Below are positions 1 to 8,713 of a stretch of DNA of 64,000 nt, in pieces. Position numbers and translations under genes: made by a program. Every line of letters starts with the position of its first letter. The stretch's first letter is position 1. Source of the DNA: Streptomyces sp. NBC_01276 (GTDB lineage: Bacteria > Actinomycetota > Actinomycetes > Streptomycetales > Streptomycetaceae); assembly GCF_041435355.1 (NCBI RefSeq), contig NZ_CP108442.1, forward strand, positions 4,154,001 to 4,218,000, written 5' to 3'. The notes under the pieces are model-generated. The model searched no databases, was not told the origin of the DNA, and worked only from the letters and a program-made list of their open reading frames with translations.

Positions 1-1337
1 TGGTCGGCGGCGGGGTCTTCGTCGTCCCCTTCGTGCAGCAGCGCTACACCCTCGACCTGTCCAGCCGTCACATCCCCATCGCGGTACGCGGTGCGGTCAC
101 CCTGCGCGGCATCAAGGCCAACCTCGAAGGCGTCGCGATCGTCAAGGTCGGCGGCAACGAGGACGCCATCCGGGCCGCCGCCCAGCGGTTCCTCCAGCAG
201 CAGGACGGCATCGTCGGCTTCACCCAGGAGGTCCTTTCCGGCGCCCTGCGCGCCATCGTGGGCCGCATGTCGGTGGAGGACATCATCCGTGACCGTGCCG
301 CCTTTGCTGGGCAGGTCGCCGAGGAGGCGGAGGCCAGCCTGTCCGGGCAGGGCCTGGTCCTGGACGCCTTCCAGATCCAGGACATCACCACCGAGGGCTC
401 CTACCTCGAAGACCTCGGCCGGCCGGAAGCCGCCCGCGCCAAGCAGGAAGCCGACATCGCCGAGGCCAACTCCCGCCGCGCCGCCGAGCAGGCCCGCCTG
501 AAGGCGGAGGAGGAGATCGCCGTCGCCGAGCGCACCCTGTACCTGCGCCAGGCGGAGATCAAGGCCGAGACCGACGCGGCGGCTGCCCAGGCCAACGCTG
601 CCGGCCCGCTCGCCGAGGCCGACCGCCAGCAGCAGATCCTCGCCGAACAGGAGAAGGTGGCCGAGCGTCAGGCCGCCCTGACCGACCGCCAGCTCGACAC
701 CCAGGTCCGCAAGCCCGCCGACGCCCGCCGCTACGAGGCCGAGCAGGAGGCGGAGGCCAAGCGCGTGGCCCGCGTCAAGCAGGCCGAGGCCGAACGCCTC
801 GCGGCCATCGCCGCCGCCCAGGGCGAGGCGGAGCGCGCCCGGCTCACCGGTGAGGGCGAGAAGCAGCGCCGCTCCGCCCTTGCCGAGGCCGAGGCCATCG
901 AGGGCGCCAAGCGGGGCGAGGCCGAGCGGGCCCGCCGCGCCGCGATCGCGGAGGCCGTGCGCCTTGAGGGCGACGCGGAGGCCGCCGCCATCCTGGCCAA
1001 GGGATCGGCCGAGGCGGAGGCGATGCAGAAGAAGGCGGAGGCCTTCGAGACGTACGGCGACGCGGCCATGATCCAGATGATGGTCGAGGCCCTGCCCCAG
1101 GTCGTGGCCAAGGCCGCCGAGCCCCTCTCCGCCATCGACAAGATGACCGTCATCTCCACCGACGGCGCGAGCAAGCTCTCCCGCACGGTCACCGACAACG
1201 TCGCCCAGGGCATGGAGCTCCTGAGCTCCACCACCGGCGTCGATCTGGCCCAGCTCCTGAAGGGCCTCACCGCTCCGAAGCAGGACGCCGCTCCTGCCCC
1301 TGCTCCGAGCAACGGGAAAATCGAAATATCCGGCTAG
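1..1337 (+). CDS. Flotillin/SPFH-family membrane scaffold protein (5'-truncated by window edge)
   Basis: The reading frame is already open at the first bases (VGGGVFVVPFVQQRYTLDLS) and the gene starts before the window. The visible part begins at the end of a membrane anchor or the first strand of an SPFH (band 7) domain, which runs to about residue 140 of the visible protein. A long Ala/Glu/Arg-rich coiled coil with repeated EAERxRxA-type heptads (about 140-330) follows, then a C-terminal segment (QMMVEALPQVVAKAAEPL) typical of flotillin C termini. Flotillins organise fluid membrane domains at the inner face of the cell membrane. A strong hairpin 15 bases after the stop suggests transcription ends here. 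The family call is secure; the specific partner is unknown. Confidence 0.88.
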   Translation, partial: VGGGVFVVPFVQQRYTLDLSSRHIPIAVRGAVTLRGIKANLEGVAIVKVGGNEDAIRAAAQRFLQQQDGIVGFTQEVLSGALRAIVGRMSVEDIIRDRAAFAGQVAEEAEASLSGQGLVLDAFQIQDITTEGSYLEDLGRPEAARAKQEADIAEANSRRAAEQARLKAEEEIAVAERTLYLRQAEIKAETDAAAAQANAAGPLAEADRQQQILAEQEKVAERQAALTDRQLDTQVRKPADARRYEAEQEAEAKRVARVKQAEAERLAAIAAAQGEAERARLTGEGEKQRRSALAEAEAIEGAKRGEAERARRAAIAEAVRLEGDAEAAAILAKGSAEAEAMQKKAEAFETYGDAAMIQMMVEALPQVVAKAAEPLSAIDKMTVISTDGASKLSRTVTDNVAQGMELLSSTTGVDLAQLLKGLTAPKQDAAPAPAPSNGKIEISG

Positions 1338-1351
1338 TCGCACCCGCACCG

Positions 1352-1387
1352 CCTTGGGGCCCACTTCGGGGGAAGTGGGCCCCAAGG
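1352..1387 (+). terminator. Intrinsic-type hairpin after the flotillin gene
   Basis: A perfect 16-bp inverted repeat with a GGGG loop (left arm CCTTGGGGCCCACTTC at 1352-1367, right arm 1372-1387). There is no U-run, as is common for Streptomyces terminators. It lies 15 bases past the flotillin stop codon. Confidence 0.8.
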
Positions 1388-1572
1388 TCAATTCCCGGCC
1401 GTCAGCTGGAGCAGTCCCGTGCGCCCCAGGCGCTAGTGGCCGGGCTCCGGGCCGGGGAGAAGCGGTCCACCAGCACGGACGCAGGAGGCCGCCAGACGGA
1501 GACCGTCGAGGACAAGCCGTCCGTTCCGCGGCACACTGACCTGACGGACACGCCGAAGAAGAAAGGCGCTGT

Positions 1573-1836
1573 ATGAGCAGGCTGCTGGAAGCGGCGTGTG
1601 CGCTGACCGTGGGCGTCCTCGTTGCGCTCCTTGTGTGGGGTGCCAATCCCGGCGCCGTGCGGGTGGCGTGGCGGAGCGGCGAGCTGAGCGGTCTGACGGT
1701 TGTCCTCGTGGGGGCGTGTGCGCTGTGGCTGGTGCTGTGGCGCAGGCGTACCGGGCGCGGCTGGCTGGCATGGCCGCTTGCGGTGCTGCTGTGCGGTGCG
1801 GCCGTTGCGCTGGTTGTGGCGTCCATGGCCGGTTGA
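1573..1836 (+). CDS. Small membrane protein with three predicted TM segments, unknown function
   Basis: An 87-residue protein with hydrophobic segments at about residues 5-24, 40-57 and 66-84, and an Arg-rich loop (WRRRTGRGW) between the second and third. I recognise no domain. The start is the ATG at 1573, preceded by an A/G-rich stretch (GAAGAAGAAAGG) that can serve as ribosome binding site. It follows the flotillin terminator and looks monocistronic. Coding potential is supported by the coherent transmembrane pattern, but there is no family recognition. Confidence 0.6.
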   Translation: MSRLLEAACALTVGVLVALLVWGANPGAVRVAWRSGELSGLTVVLVGACALWLVLWRRRTGRGWLAWPLAVLLCGAAVALVVASMAG

Positions 1837-1888
1837 CCGGCGCAGGCAGGCAGGTGGGGCTTCCCGTCTTGTGGGTGGGGTGCCCCGC

Positions 1889-2100
1889 TCACGTTTTACT
1901 GGCTGTTCCGTTGGTCCCGACGGCGGGGGCGGCGCGTTCTGTGGCGGCGCGGATGATGTCACCGGTGGTGACGATGCGATCCTGGAGCTCGGCCCGTTCG
2001 ATGACCTATCGCCCGGTCCACGGCGACTACAGGCGTCGTACCGAGCCCGCCGAGATCATCGAGGTGCTCCGGTAGCCCGCCCGGATGAGGGCGGGGACCT
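1889..2100 (-). pseudogene. Possible degraded gene remnant downstream of the SulP gene
   Basis: One reverse-strand frame reads protein-like sequence interrupted by two in-frame stops: an upstream piece containing ALIRAGYRSTSMISAGSV, then a stop, a short linker, a second stop, and a tail containing RAELQDRIVTTGDIIRAAT ending at the stop at 1889. The tail looks like a real C-terminus, but I cannot name a family. It may instead be fortuitous sequence in the SulP 3' untranslated region. The surrounding 1837-2102 gap holds nothing else I can support. Confidence 0.25.
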
Positions 2101-2102
2101 CG

Positions 2103-3644
2103 TCAGTTACCCGCTGACAGTTCGCCGCTGAGGGTTCCGTGCAGGCGGGCGCTGTGTTCGTTCAGGCCGGTGATCTCGACGGTCTTGCCGCGCTGGGCGT
2201 ACTTCGTCTCGATGGCGTCGAGGGCTGCGACGGTCGAGGCGTCCCAGATGTGGGCGGAGGACAGGTCGATGACGACCTTGTCCGGGTCTCCCGCGTAGTC
2301 GAACTGCGTCACCAGGTCGTTGGAGGAGGCGAAGAACAGTTCGCCGGTGACGGAGTAGATGACCTGGCTGCCGTCCGGGTCGGTGACCGAGGTGACGTTC
2401 GCCAAGTGCGCGACGCGCTTGGCGAAGATGACCATCGCGGTGACCGACCCGGCGACGACGCCGACGGCGAGGTTGTGGGTGGCGACCACGCAGGCGACGG
2501 TCAGCACCATGACGGTGATCTCGCCGGCCGGCATCCGCTTCAGCGTCTTCGGGGCGATGGAGTGCCAGTCGAAGGTCGCGAAGCAGACCATCACCATGAC
2601 GGCGACGAGCGCCGCCATCGGAATCTCGGAGACCGCCGGCCCGAAGACGATGCACAGCACCATGAGGAAGACGCCGGCGAGGAAGGTCGACAGCCGGGTC
2701 CGGGCGCCCGACACCTTCACGTTGATCATTGTCTGGCCGATCATGGCGCAGCCGCCCATGCCGCCGAAGAACCCGGTGACGATGTTTGCGATGCCCTGGC
2801 CCACGGACTCGCGCGTCTTGCTCGACCGCGTGTCGGTGATCTCGTCGACCAGCTTCGCCGTCATCAGCGACTCCATCAGGCCGACCACCGCCATGGCCAG
2901 CGCGTACGGGGCGATGAGCGTCAGGGTGTCCAGGGTGAACGGCACGTCCGGAAGACCCGGAACCGGCAGCGAGGACGGCAGCGCGCCCTTGTCCCCCACG
3001 GTCGGCACCGCGATGCCCGCGGCGACGGTGACGGCCGTGAGGATGACGATGGACACGAGCGGAGCCGGTACCACCTTGGTGACCTTGGGGAAGAACACCA
3101 TCAGCCCGAGCCCGCCGGCGAGCAGCGGGTAGACGGCCCACGGCACGTTCCGCATCTCGGGGACCTGGGCCATGAAGACGAGGATGGCGAGGGAGTTGAC
3201 GAAGCCGACCATCACCGAGCGGGGTATGAAGCGGATCAGCTTCGCGACCCCGAGCGCCCCGAGCACGATCTGGAAGACACCGCCGAGGATCACGGCCGCG
3301 ATCAGGTAGCCCAGGCCGTGCTCACGGTTGAGCGGCGCGATCACGAGCGCGACGGCGCCCGTGGCGGCGGAGATCATCGCCGGGCGCCCGCCGACGACCG
3401 CGATCACCACGGCCATGGTGAAGGACGAGAAGAGGCCGATTGCCGGGTCGACTCCGGCGATGACCGAGAAGGAGATCGCCTCGGGGATCAGCGCGAGTGC
3501 GACCACCAGACCGCCGAGCACCTCGGTGCGGAACACCTTCGGTGACATCCAGGCGGGCCGCGCCGGACGGCGAAGGCCGCGCGGGCGCGAGGGGCTGGAG
3601 ACAGGGGAGGAAGGCAAGACGGCACGGACCTCAGGCTCGGGCAC
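2103..3644 (-). CDS. SulP-family inorganic anion transporter with C-terminal STAS domain
   Basis: A 513-residue SLC26/SulP permease. After a Pro/Arg-rich cytosolic N-terminus (about 1-35), the transporter core has repeated hydrophobic helices, including the SulP signature region around GLFSSFTMAVVIAVVGGRPA and the GFFGGMGGCAMIGQT loop. A STAS domain follows at about residues 415-505 (VIDLSSAHIWDASTVAALD). Likely substrates are sulfate or bicarbonate; none can be assigned from sequence alone. The start used is the GTG at 3642-3644. The ATG at 3546-3548 (MSPKVFRTE) is an alternative, and neither has a strong Shine-Dalgarno. A second SulP protein, fused to carbonic anhydrase, lies at 24.9-27.4 kb. 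Confidence 0.9.
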   Translation of the reverse strand: MPEPEVRAVLPSSPVSSPSRPRGLRRPARPAWMSPKVFRTEVLGGLVVALALIPEAISFSVIAGVDPAIGLFSSFTMAVVIAVVGGRPAMISAATGAVALVIAPLNREHGLGYLIAAVILGGVFQIVLGALGVAKLIRFIPRSVMVGFVNSLAILVFMAQVPEMRNVPWAVYPLLAGGLGLMVFFPKVTKVVPAPLVSIVILTAVTVAAGIAVPTVGDKGALPSSLPVPGLPDVPFTLDTLTLIAPYALAMAVVGLMESLMTAKLVDEITDTRSSKTRESVGQGIANIVTGFFGGMGGCAMIGQTMINVKVSGARTRLSTFLAGVFLMVLCIVFGPAVSEIPMAALVAVMVMVCFATFDWHSIAPKTLKRMPAGEITVMVLTVACVVATHNLAVGVVAGSVTAMVIFAKRVAHLANVTSVTDPDGSQVIYSVTGELFFASSNDLVTQFDYAGDPDKVVIDLSSAHIWDASTVAALDAIETKYAQRGKTVEITGLNEHSARLHGTLSGELSAGN

Positions 3645-3814
3645 ACCCCAACCGGCAGGCGGGCGCGCGGAGAAGACGCGAAGACGGAGGTCGCCTGGGC
3701 TCCTGGGAGAAGCCGATCAAGATCTTCTCCCAGATTTCTCCCAAACGATCTCCGGAGACGCAGGAAGGGCCTGACCCGCGATGCGGATCAAGCCCTTGAC
3801 CTGGTCTTACGAAG

Positions 3815-3888
3815 TCGGGGTGGCGGGATTTGAACCCACGACCTCTTCGTCCCGAACGAAGCGCGCTGCCAAGCTGCGCTACACCCCG
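3815..3888 (-). tRNA. tRNA-Pro(CGG)
   Basis: A reverse-strand cloverleaf of 74 nt. The acceptor stem CGGGGTG pairs with CACCCCG, followed by discriminator A with no encoded CCA. The anticodon stem-loop is CTTCG-TTCGGGA-CGAAG, giving anticodon CGG (reads CCG, proline). The T arm contains GGGTTCAAATCCC. No integrase lies nearby, so this tRNA does not seem to be an occupied attachment site. Confidence 0.95.
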
Positions 3889-3999
3889 ATGTCCACCTTG
3901 CAGGCTTGCTGCCTGGCGACATCGATTACTTTAGCGGACCCTCGCCCGGAGACGAAATCCGGTTTTCGCGGGGCCTCGGCAGGAGGGGAGGAGCGGACC

Positions 4000-4938
4000 C
4001 TAGGCCTTGGGCGTGAGGGTCAGGAGCGTGGCCTCCGGCGGGCAGGCGAAGCGGACCGGAGTGAAGCGGTTCGTGCCGCAGCCGGCCGAGACGTGCAGGT
4101 AGGACCGGTGGCCGCCGGCCTCGTACGTCGACAGTCCCTTCACCCGCTTGGTGTCGAGGTCGCAGTTGGTGACCAGCGCCCCGTAGAAGGGGACGCACAG
4201 CTGCCCGCCGTGGGTGTGCCCGGCGAGGATCAGCGGGTAGCGGTCGGCGGTGAAGGCCTCCAGGACCCGGAGGTAGGGGGCGTGCACCACGGCCAGCGAG
4301 AAGTCCGCGTCCGCCTCGGGGCCGCCCGCGACCCGCTCGTAGCGGTCCCGCTTGATGTGGGGGTCGTCCAGCCCGGTGAAGGCCAGCTCCAGGCCGTTCA
4401 GCTTCATGCGGGCCCGGGTGTTGGTCAGGTTCAGCCAGCCGGCGGAGTCGAAGGCGTCCCGCATGTCCTCCCACGGGTTGTGGACGGCTCCGACGACCGG
4501 CTTGTTGCCGTTCAGCCCGTGCCGGCCCTGCGCCTTCTCGATCAGGTAGCGGCCGGGATTGCGCAGCCGCGGCCCGTAGTAGTCGTTCGACCCGAAGACG
4601 TACGCGCCGGGGAACTCCATCAGCGGACCCAGCGCGTCCAGGACCTCCGGCACGCCCTCCGTGTCGGAGAGGTTGTCGCCGGTGTTGACGACGAAGTCGG
4701 GGCGCAGCCCCGCGAGGGACTGGAGCCAGGCGCGCTTCTTGCGCTGCCCGCCGACCATGTGGATGTCCGACACCTGGAGTACGCGCAGCGGCCGCATCCC
4801 CGCCGGAAGCACCGGCACCGTGACCCGCCGCAAGCGGAACGACCGGGCCTCGAATCCGGCGGCATAGGCCACTCCGGCGGCCCCCACCGCCGCGATTCCG
4901 GCCGTGACCTTCAGGGGGACTTCGTAACGCGCGCGCAT
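4000..4938 (-). CDS. Calcineurin-like metallophosphoesterase
   Basis: A 312-residue protein with the dinuclear-metal phosphoesterase motifs in order: D-x-H (VSDIHMVGG), GDN (VNTGDNLSD), GSND in place of the usual GNHD, and the C-terminal GHTHGGQL. One N-terminal hydrophobic stretch (GIAAVGAAGVAYAAGFEA, about residues 10-28) suggests membrane anchoring or export. The substrate is unknown; relatives include YkuE/YaeI-like enzymes. The start is the ATG at 4936-4938, placed because the upstream in-frame residues are not conserved-looking and overlap the promoter region shared with the divergent YqeY gene. Confidence 0.85.
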   Translation of the reverse strand: MRARYEVPLKVTAGIAAVGAAGVAYAAGFEARSFRLRRVTVPVLPAGMRPLRVLQVSDIHMVGGQRKKRAWLQSLAGLRPDFVVNTGDNLSDTEGVPEVLDALGPLMEFPGAYVFGSNDYYGPRLRNPGRYLIEKAQGRHGLNGNKPVVGAVHNPWEDMRDAFDSAGWLNLTNTRARMKLNGLELAFTGLDDPHIKRDRYERVAGGPEADADFSLAVVHAPYLRVLEAFTADRYPLILAGHTHGGQLCVPFYGALVTNCDLDTKRVKGLSTYEAGGHRSYLHVSAGCGTNRFTPVRFACPPEATLLTLTPKA

Positions 4939-5005
4939 GCCCCCATCGTCGCAGACAGCGAAAACCCGTGGGCGCCACCGTCCCCGCACCTGGCAGACTC
5001 AGTGC

Positions 5006-5467
5006 ATGACCACGCTCAAGGCCAAGCTCCAGGAAGACCTCACCACCGCGATCAAGGCGCGCGACGAACTCGCTTCGTCCACCCTGCGCCTGACCCTCTC
5101 CGCCATCACCAAGGAGGAGGTCGCGGGCAAGGAAGCGCGCGTGCTCTCCGACGAGGAAGTCCTCAAGGTGATCGCCAAGGAGGCGAAGAAGCGCCGCGAG
5201 GCCGCGGAGGCCTTCGCCCAGGGCGGCCGCGACGAGCAGGCCGCGCGGGAGACCGCCGAGGGCGAGTTCCTCGACGGCTACCTGCCCAAGCAGCTCAGCG
5301 ACGACGAGCTCGTCGCGATCGTCGCGCAGGCGGTGGAGGAGGCCAAGGCGGCGGGTGCCGAGGGTCCGCGGGCCATGGGCGCCGTCATGAAGATCGTGAA
5401 CCCGAAGGTGGCCGGTCTGGCCGAGGGCGGCCGCGTCGCCGCGGTCGTCAAGCAGCAGCTCTCGTAG
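5006..5467 (+). CDS. GatB/YqeY domain-containing protein
   Basis: A 153-residue YqeY-family protein: helical N-terminal part (TLKAKLQEDLTTAIKARDEL), a GEFLDGYLPKQLSDDEL motif, and the C-terminal AMGAVMKIVNPKVAG segment. The family resembles the tRNA-binding C-terminal domain of the GatB amidotransferase subunit; stand-alone members have no firmly known role. The start is the ATG at 5006 (MTTLKAKLQ), matching the usual family length. It is divergent from the metallophosphoesterase, 67 bp away, and convergent with the penicillin-binding protein gene across a shared hairpin. Confidence 0.88.
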   Translation: MTTLKAKLQEDLTTAIKARDELASSTLRLTLSAITKEEVAGKEARVLSDEEVLKVIAKEAKKRREAAEAFAQGGRDEQAARETAEGEFLDGYLPKQLSDDELVAIVAQAVEEAKAAGAEGPRAMGAVMKIVNPKVAGLAEGGRVAAVVKQQLS

Positions 5468-5510
5468 CGGCGCACCGGGCCGGGAGCAGCAGAACCGGAC
5501 CGGGAGTACA

Positions 5511-5564
5511 CGAAGAAGGGGAGGGCCCCGGCGGACGGTTCCGCCGGGGCCCTCCCCTTCTTCG
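5511..5564. terminator. Bidirectional terminator between the YqeY and PBP genes
   Basis: A very long near-perfect inverted repeat. The left arm begins CGAAGAAGGGGAGGGCCCCG and the right arm mirrors it, ending CCCCTTCTTCG, with a loop near 5535-5540. Flanking A/T residues give a short U-run in both directions, suited to ending both convergent transcripts. Confidence 0.88.
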
Positions 5565-5573
5565 CTTCTCCCG

Positions 5574-7937
5574 CTACTGCGGCTCAGGGCCGCCGATCAG
5601 GCCGGCCGCGCCCGCCGCGGTGCCGCCGGTGACGGGGTCGGTCGCGCCGCCTCCCGTGGCGCCGCCGAAGAGGCCTCCGGTGGGTCCGGCCGCCGTCGCG
5701 CCGCCGGGGCGGTTGTCCCCCGGCTTGTTGTCGCCGCCGGGCTTGCCCGGCTTCCCGGGCTTGTGCGGGATGGTCGGCTGGGTCGGGTTGTTCCGGCCGC
5801 CGTTGTTGCCGCCCGTGCCGTTGTTGCCGCCGGTGCCGCCGCCACCGCCCGGAACCGAGGGCTCCGGGATGTTGACCGTGACGAATCCGGGGGCCTCGCG
5901 GCCGGACAGCGAGCCGGAGACCGCGTCCTTCCAGATCGGGCCGGGCAGGCCACCGCCGAAGACCTTCGGGTAGTACTGACCGCCGATGGTGATGTCCTCC
6001 ATCGTGATCTTCTTCGCGCCGCCCGAACCAACCCACACGGCGCCGGACAGGTTCGGCGTGTAGCCGACGAACCAGGCGTTGTAGCGGTTGTCCGTGGTAC
6101 CGGTCTTGCCGGCGTTGTCGCGGTCGGTCAGGCCCGCCCGCTCACCCGTACCGGAGTCGACCACTCCGCGCAGCAGTGTGTTGATCGTGTCGGCGGTGTC
6201 CTGGGACATCGCCCGGTCGCACTTGGTCTTCGGCACCGCGAGGGCCTTGCCGTGGGCGTCGGTGATCGACTCCAGCGCGATCGGGGTGCAGTAGACGCCC
6301 CGGTTGGCGAAGGTGGCGTAGGCGTTGGCCATCGTCAGCGGGGACATCTCGGCGGAGCCGAGCGCGATGGACGGCTCCTCGGGCAGCTTCACGCCGCTGG
6401 CCGGGACCACGCCGAGCTTCTGCGTCATCTCCGTGACCGGGCACAGCCCGATCTCCGAGATCATCTGCACGAAGTACGTGTTGATGGACTTCTCCATCGC
6501 CGTCTTCAGTGCGTACGGACCCTGCTCATCCGCGGTCTCGTTCTCCGCCGTCTGCAGCTTGCCGTTGGCGAGCGGCAGGTTCTGCCAGTTCGACCCGTCG
6601 CACCGGGACACCGGGCTCGGGTACTCCATCTTGTTCGGCGCCGAGTACACCTTCGTCGGCTCCATGCCGCGCTCTATGGCGGCGGCGGCGATGAACGGCT
6701 TGAACGTGGAGCCGACCTGGAAGCCGAAGTTGGAGCCACCCATCCGCTTGTCCACGGAGTAGTTGATCTGCGTCTCGTTCTTCCCGAAGCCGTACGGCTT
6801 CGACTGCCCCATCGCCAGCACCCGTCCGGTGCCCGGCTGGACCATGGTCACGGCCGTCGCGATCGAGTCGTCCTCGTGGACGTGGTCCTTGATCGAGGCG
6901 TTGGCGGCGTCCTGCGACTGCGGGTCCAGCGTCGTACGGACCGTCAGACCGCCCTGGTTCCAGATCTTCGCGCGCTCCTCCCGGGTCTTGCCGAAGACCG
7001 GGTCCGACAGGAAGGTGCTGCGCACGTAGTCGCAGAAGAAGCCCGCGCCCTTGACCGCGGTGATGCAGCCGTTCTTCGGCCGGGTCACCTTCAGGGTCAC
7101 CGGCTTCTTCTTCGCCTCGTCCGCCTCCGCCTGCGAGATGTCCCTCATGTCGGCCATCCGCTGGAGGACGGTGTTGCGGCGCTTCATCGCCTCCTGCGTG
7201 TCGTTCACCGGGTCGAACCGGCTCGGCGACTGGACGACGCCCGCGAGCAGCGCCGACTCCTCCAGGGTCAGGTCCTTGGCCGGCTTGCTGAAGTAGCGCT
7301 GCGCCGCGGACTCGATCCCGTACGCCTGCTGGCCGAAGTACGTGATGTTGAGGTAGTTCTCGAGGATCTTCTTCTTCCCGAGCTCCTCCTCGACCTGGAT
7401 CGAGTACTTCAGCTCGCGGATCTTGCGTCCGAGGCTCTTCTCCTGGGCCTCGCGGACCTTCGACTCGTCGTCACCCGCCTCCTCGACGAAGACGTTCTTG
7501 ACGTACTGCTGCGTGAGTGTGGAGGCGCCCTGCGCGGCGCCGCCCTCCTGGGCGTTCCGGTTCACGGCGCGCAGGATGCCCTTGAGGTCGACCGCGCCGT
7601 GCTCGTAGAAACGCGAGTCCTCGATCGCGACGATCGCCTTCTGCATGTACGGCGAGATGGCCGTGAGCGGGACCACCTGCCGGTCCCGTGAATAGACGGT
7701 GGCGATCAGGCCACCTTCCGCGTCCAGAATCGTGGTGCGCTGGCTCAGCGGAGGGGTCTTCAGATTGGCCGGGATCTCGTCGAAACCCTCGACGGTCCCC
7801 TTGGCCGCGAGTCCCAGCGCGCCTGCGCCCGGAATCGCGATGCCGGCGAGTACGACTCCGGAGAGAACGGACACCCCGAGGAACTTGGCGGCCTGCTGTG
7901 GCCCCGTGAGCCCGCCGCCCGAGCGCTTCTTTCCCAT
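5574..7937 (-). CDS. Class A penicillin-binding protein (transglycosylase/transpeptidase)
   Basis: A 787-residue bifunctional peptidoglycan synthase. One TM anchor lies at about residues 16-42. The glycosyltransferase (GT51) domain at about 70-260 has the catalytic EDSRFYEHGAVD motif and GASTLTQQ. The transpeptidase domain at about 330-660 has the active-site GSTFKPF (SxxK), SINTYF (SxN) and GKTGTTDNRYNAWFVGYTP (KTG). A Gly/Asn/Pro-rich low-complexity tail of about 100 residues follows, probably outside the membrane. It acts in cell wall synthesis. It is transcribed away from wblA, with a 397-bp divergent spacer between them. Confidence 0.94.
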   Translation of the reverse strand: MGKKRSGGGLTGPQQAAKFLGVSVLSGVVLAGIAIPGAGALGLAAKGTVEGFDEIPANLKTPPLSQRTTILDAEGGLIATVYSRDRQVVPLTAISPYMQKAIVAIEDSRFYEHGAVDLKGILRAVNRNAQEGGAAQGASTLTQQYVKNVFVEEAGDDESKVREAQEKSLGRKIRELKYSIQVEEELGKKKILENYLNITYFGQQAYGIESAAQRYFSKPAKDLTLEESALLAGVVQSPSRFDPVNDTQEAMKRRNTVLQRMADMRDISQAEADEAKKKPVTLKVTRPKNGCITAVKGAGFFCDYVRSTFLSDPVFGKTREERAKIWNQGGLTVRTTLDPQSQDAANASIKDHVHEDDSIATAVTMVQPGTGRVLAMGQSKPYGFGKNETQINYSVDKRMGGSNFGFQVGSTFKPFIAAAAIERGMEPTKVYSAPNKMEYPSPVSRCDGSNWQNLPLANGKLQTAENETADEQGPYALKTAMEKSINTYFVQMISEIGLCPVTEMTQKLGVVPASGVKLPEEPSIALGSAEMSPLTMANAYATFANRGVYCTPIALESITDAHGKALAVPKTKCDRAMSQDTADTINTLLRGVVDSGTGERAGLTDRDNAGKTGTTDNRYNAWFVGYTPNLSGAVWVGSGGAKKITMEDITIGGQYYPKVFGGGLPGPIWKDAVSGSLSGREAPGFVTVNIPEPSVPGGGGGTGGNNGTGGNNGGRNNPTQPTIPHKPGKPGKPGGDNKPGDNRPGGATAAGPTGGLFGGATGGGATDPVTGGTAAGAAGLIGGPEPQ

Positions 7938-8334
7938 GGAGGGCAGCCTACGTTCTCATTCGCCGGACACACGCGAATGCCTTGGCCTAAGCTGACCCCA
8001 ACTGTCACAGGAGTGCGGTGCCACATCAACCCCCCGGCTTGATTTTCACCCTTCCCGAATGGGGTGGACGCATGTCCGAATCCCGCCCTTCCCGCTGACG
8101 GCCCTGCACCGGCACTTTCCCGATTTCACCCGAATCGCCGGAATGGTCGGGCATGTCGCCGGATCACTCCGTCGGGTGATCTGCCGCTTACCCATAGTCC
8201 GTTCGGACCATTCAAGATTGGGCCCGTCGGGGGTGTTGCACTGTGCCCACCTTCCGTAACGTCCTCAACTGGCAGCGGTGAATATGCCGCTACCGCCGTG
8301 GGGGAGCCTCGATTCGGGAGAGGACGGCGCCGGG
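7938..8334 (+). promoter_or_regulatory. wblA upstream region with inverted repeats and a BldD-like site
   Basis: A divergent 397-bp spacer with no supportable gene. It holds a 6-bp inverted repeat GATCAC-N8-GTGATC (8162-8181), a GTCC-N4-GGAC repeat (8197-8208), and CTTACCCATAGTCCG at 8187-8201. The last partly fits the pseudo-palindromic BldD consensus (T-n-AC ... GT), with two mismatches. These cluster 130-170 bp before the wblA start codon. Function is inferred only from position and from knowledge that wblA is developmentally regulated. Confidence 0.4.
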
Positions 8335-8685
8335 ATGGGCTGGGTTACCGACTGGAGTGCGCAGGCAGCCTGCCGCACTACCGATCCGGATGAACTGTTC
8401 GTTCAAGGAGCGGCACAGAACAGGGCCAAGGCGGTGTGCACCGGATGTCCGGTGCGGACCGAATGCCTGGCCGACGCGCTCGACAATCGTGTCGAGTTCG
8501 GAGTGTGGGGCGGAATGACCGAGCGGGAACGACGCGCCTTGTTGCGCAGGCGTCCCACCGTCACCTCGTGGCGACGGTTGCTCGAAACCGCCCGCACGGA
8601 GTACGAGCGCAGTACGGGCATCCTGACCGTGGATGTCGACGCGGAGATCGACGTGTCGTACGAGACGTACGCGGCAGCCGGGTAA
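8335..8685 (+). CDS. wblA: WhiB-like iron-sulfur transcription factor WblA
   Basis: A 116-residue WhiB-family protein. The four cluster-binding cysteines are visible: one in AACRTTDPDELF, then CTGCPVRTEC (CxxCxxxxxC). The GVWGGMTERERRALLRRR turn and basic helix follow. WblA represses antibiotic production and is needed for sporulation in streptomycetes (known for the family member). The assignment rests on the MGWVTDWSAQAACRTTDP N-terminus and on the neighbours, a PBP on one side and two ArsA-like ATPases on the other. The start is the ATG at 8335; an in-frame ATG at 8278 would add 19 residues that do not look like WhiB sequence. Confidence 0.93.
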   Translation: MGWVTDWSAQAACRTTDPDELFVQGAAQNRAKAVCTGCPVRTECLADALDNRVEFGVWGGMTERERRALLRRRPTVTSWRRLLETARTEYERSTGILTVDVDAEIDVSYETYAAAG

Positions 8686-8713
8686 CCACCCGGGCGCCAC
8701 GTCGTACGAACGC

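Noticed and set aside
3815..3888. tRNA-Pro as an integration site
   Set aside because: Flanking genes are ordinary core genes and no integrase or repeated tRNA end is seen.
8278..8334. Upstream ATG giving a longer WblA
   Set aside because: The extra residues do not resemble WhiB proteins and the expected N-terminus starts at 8335.
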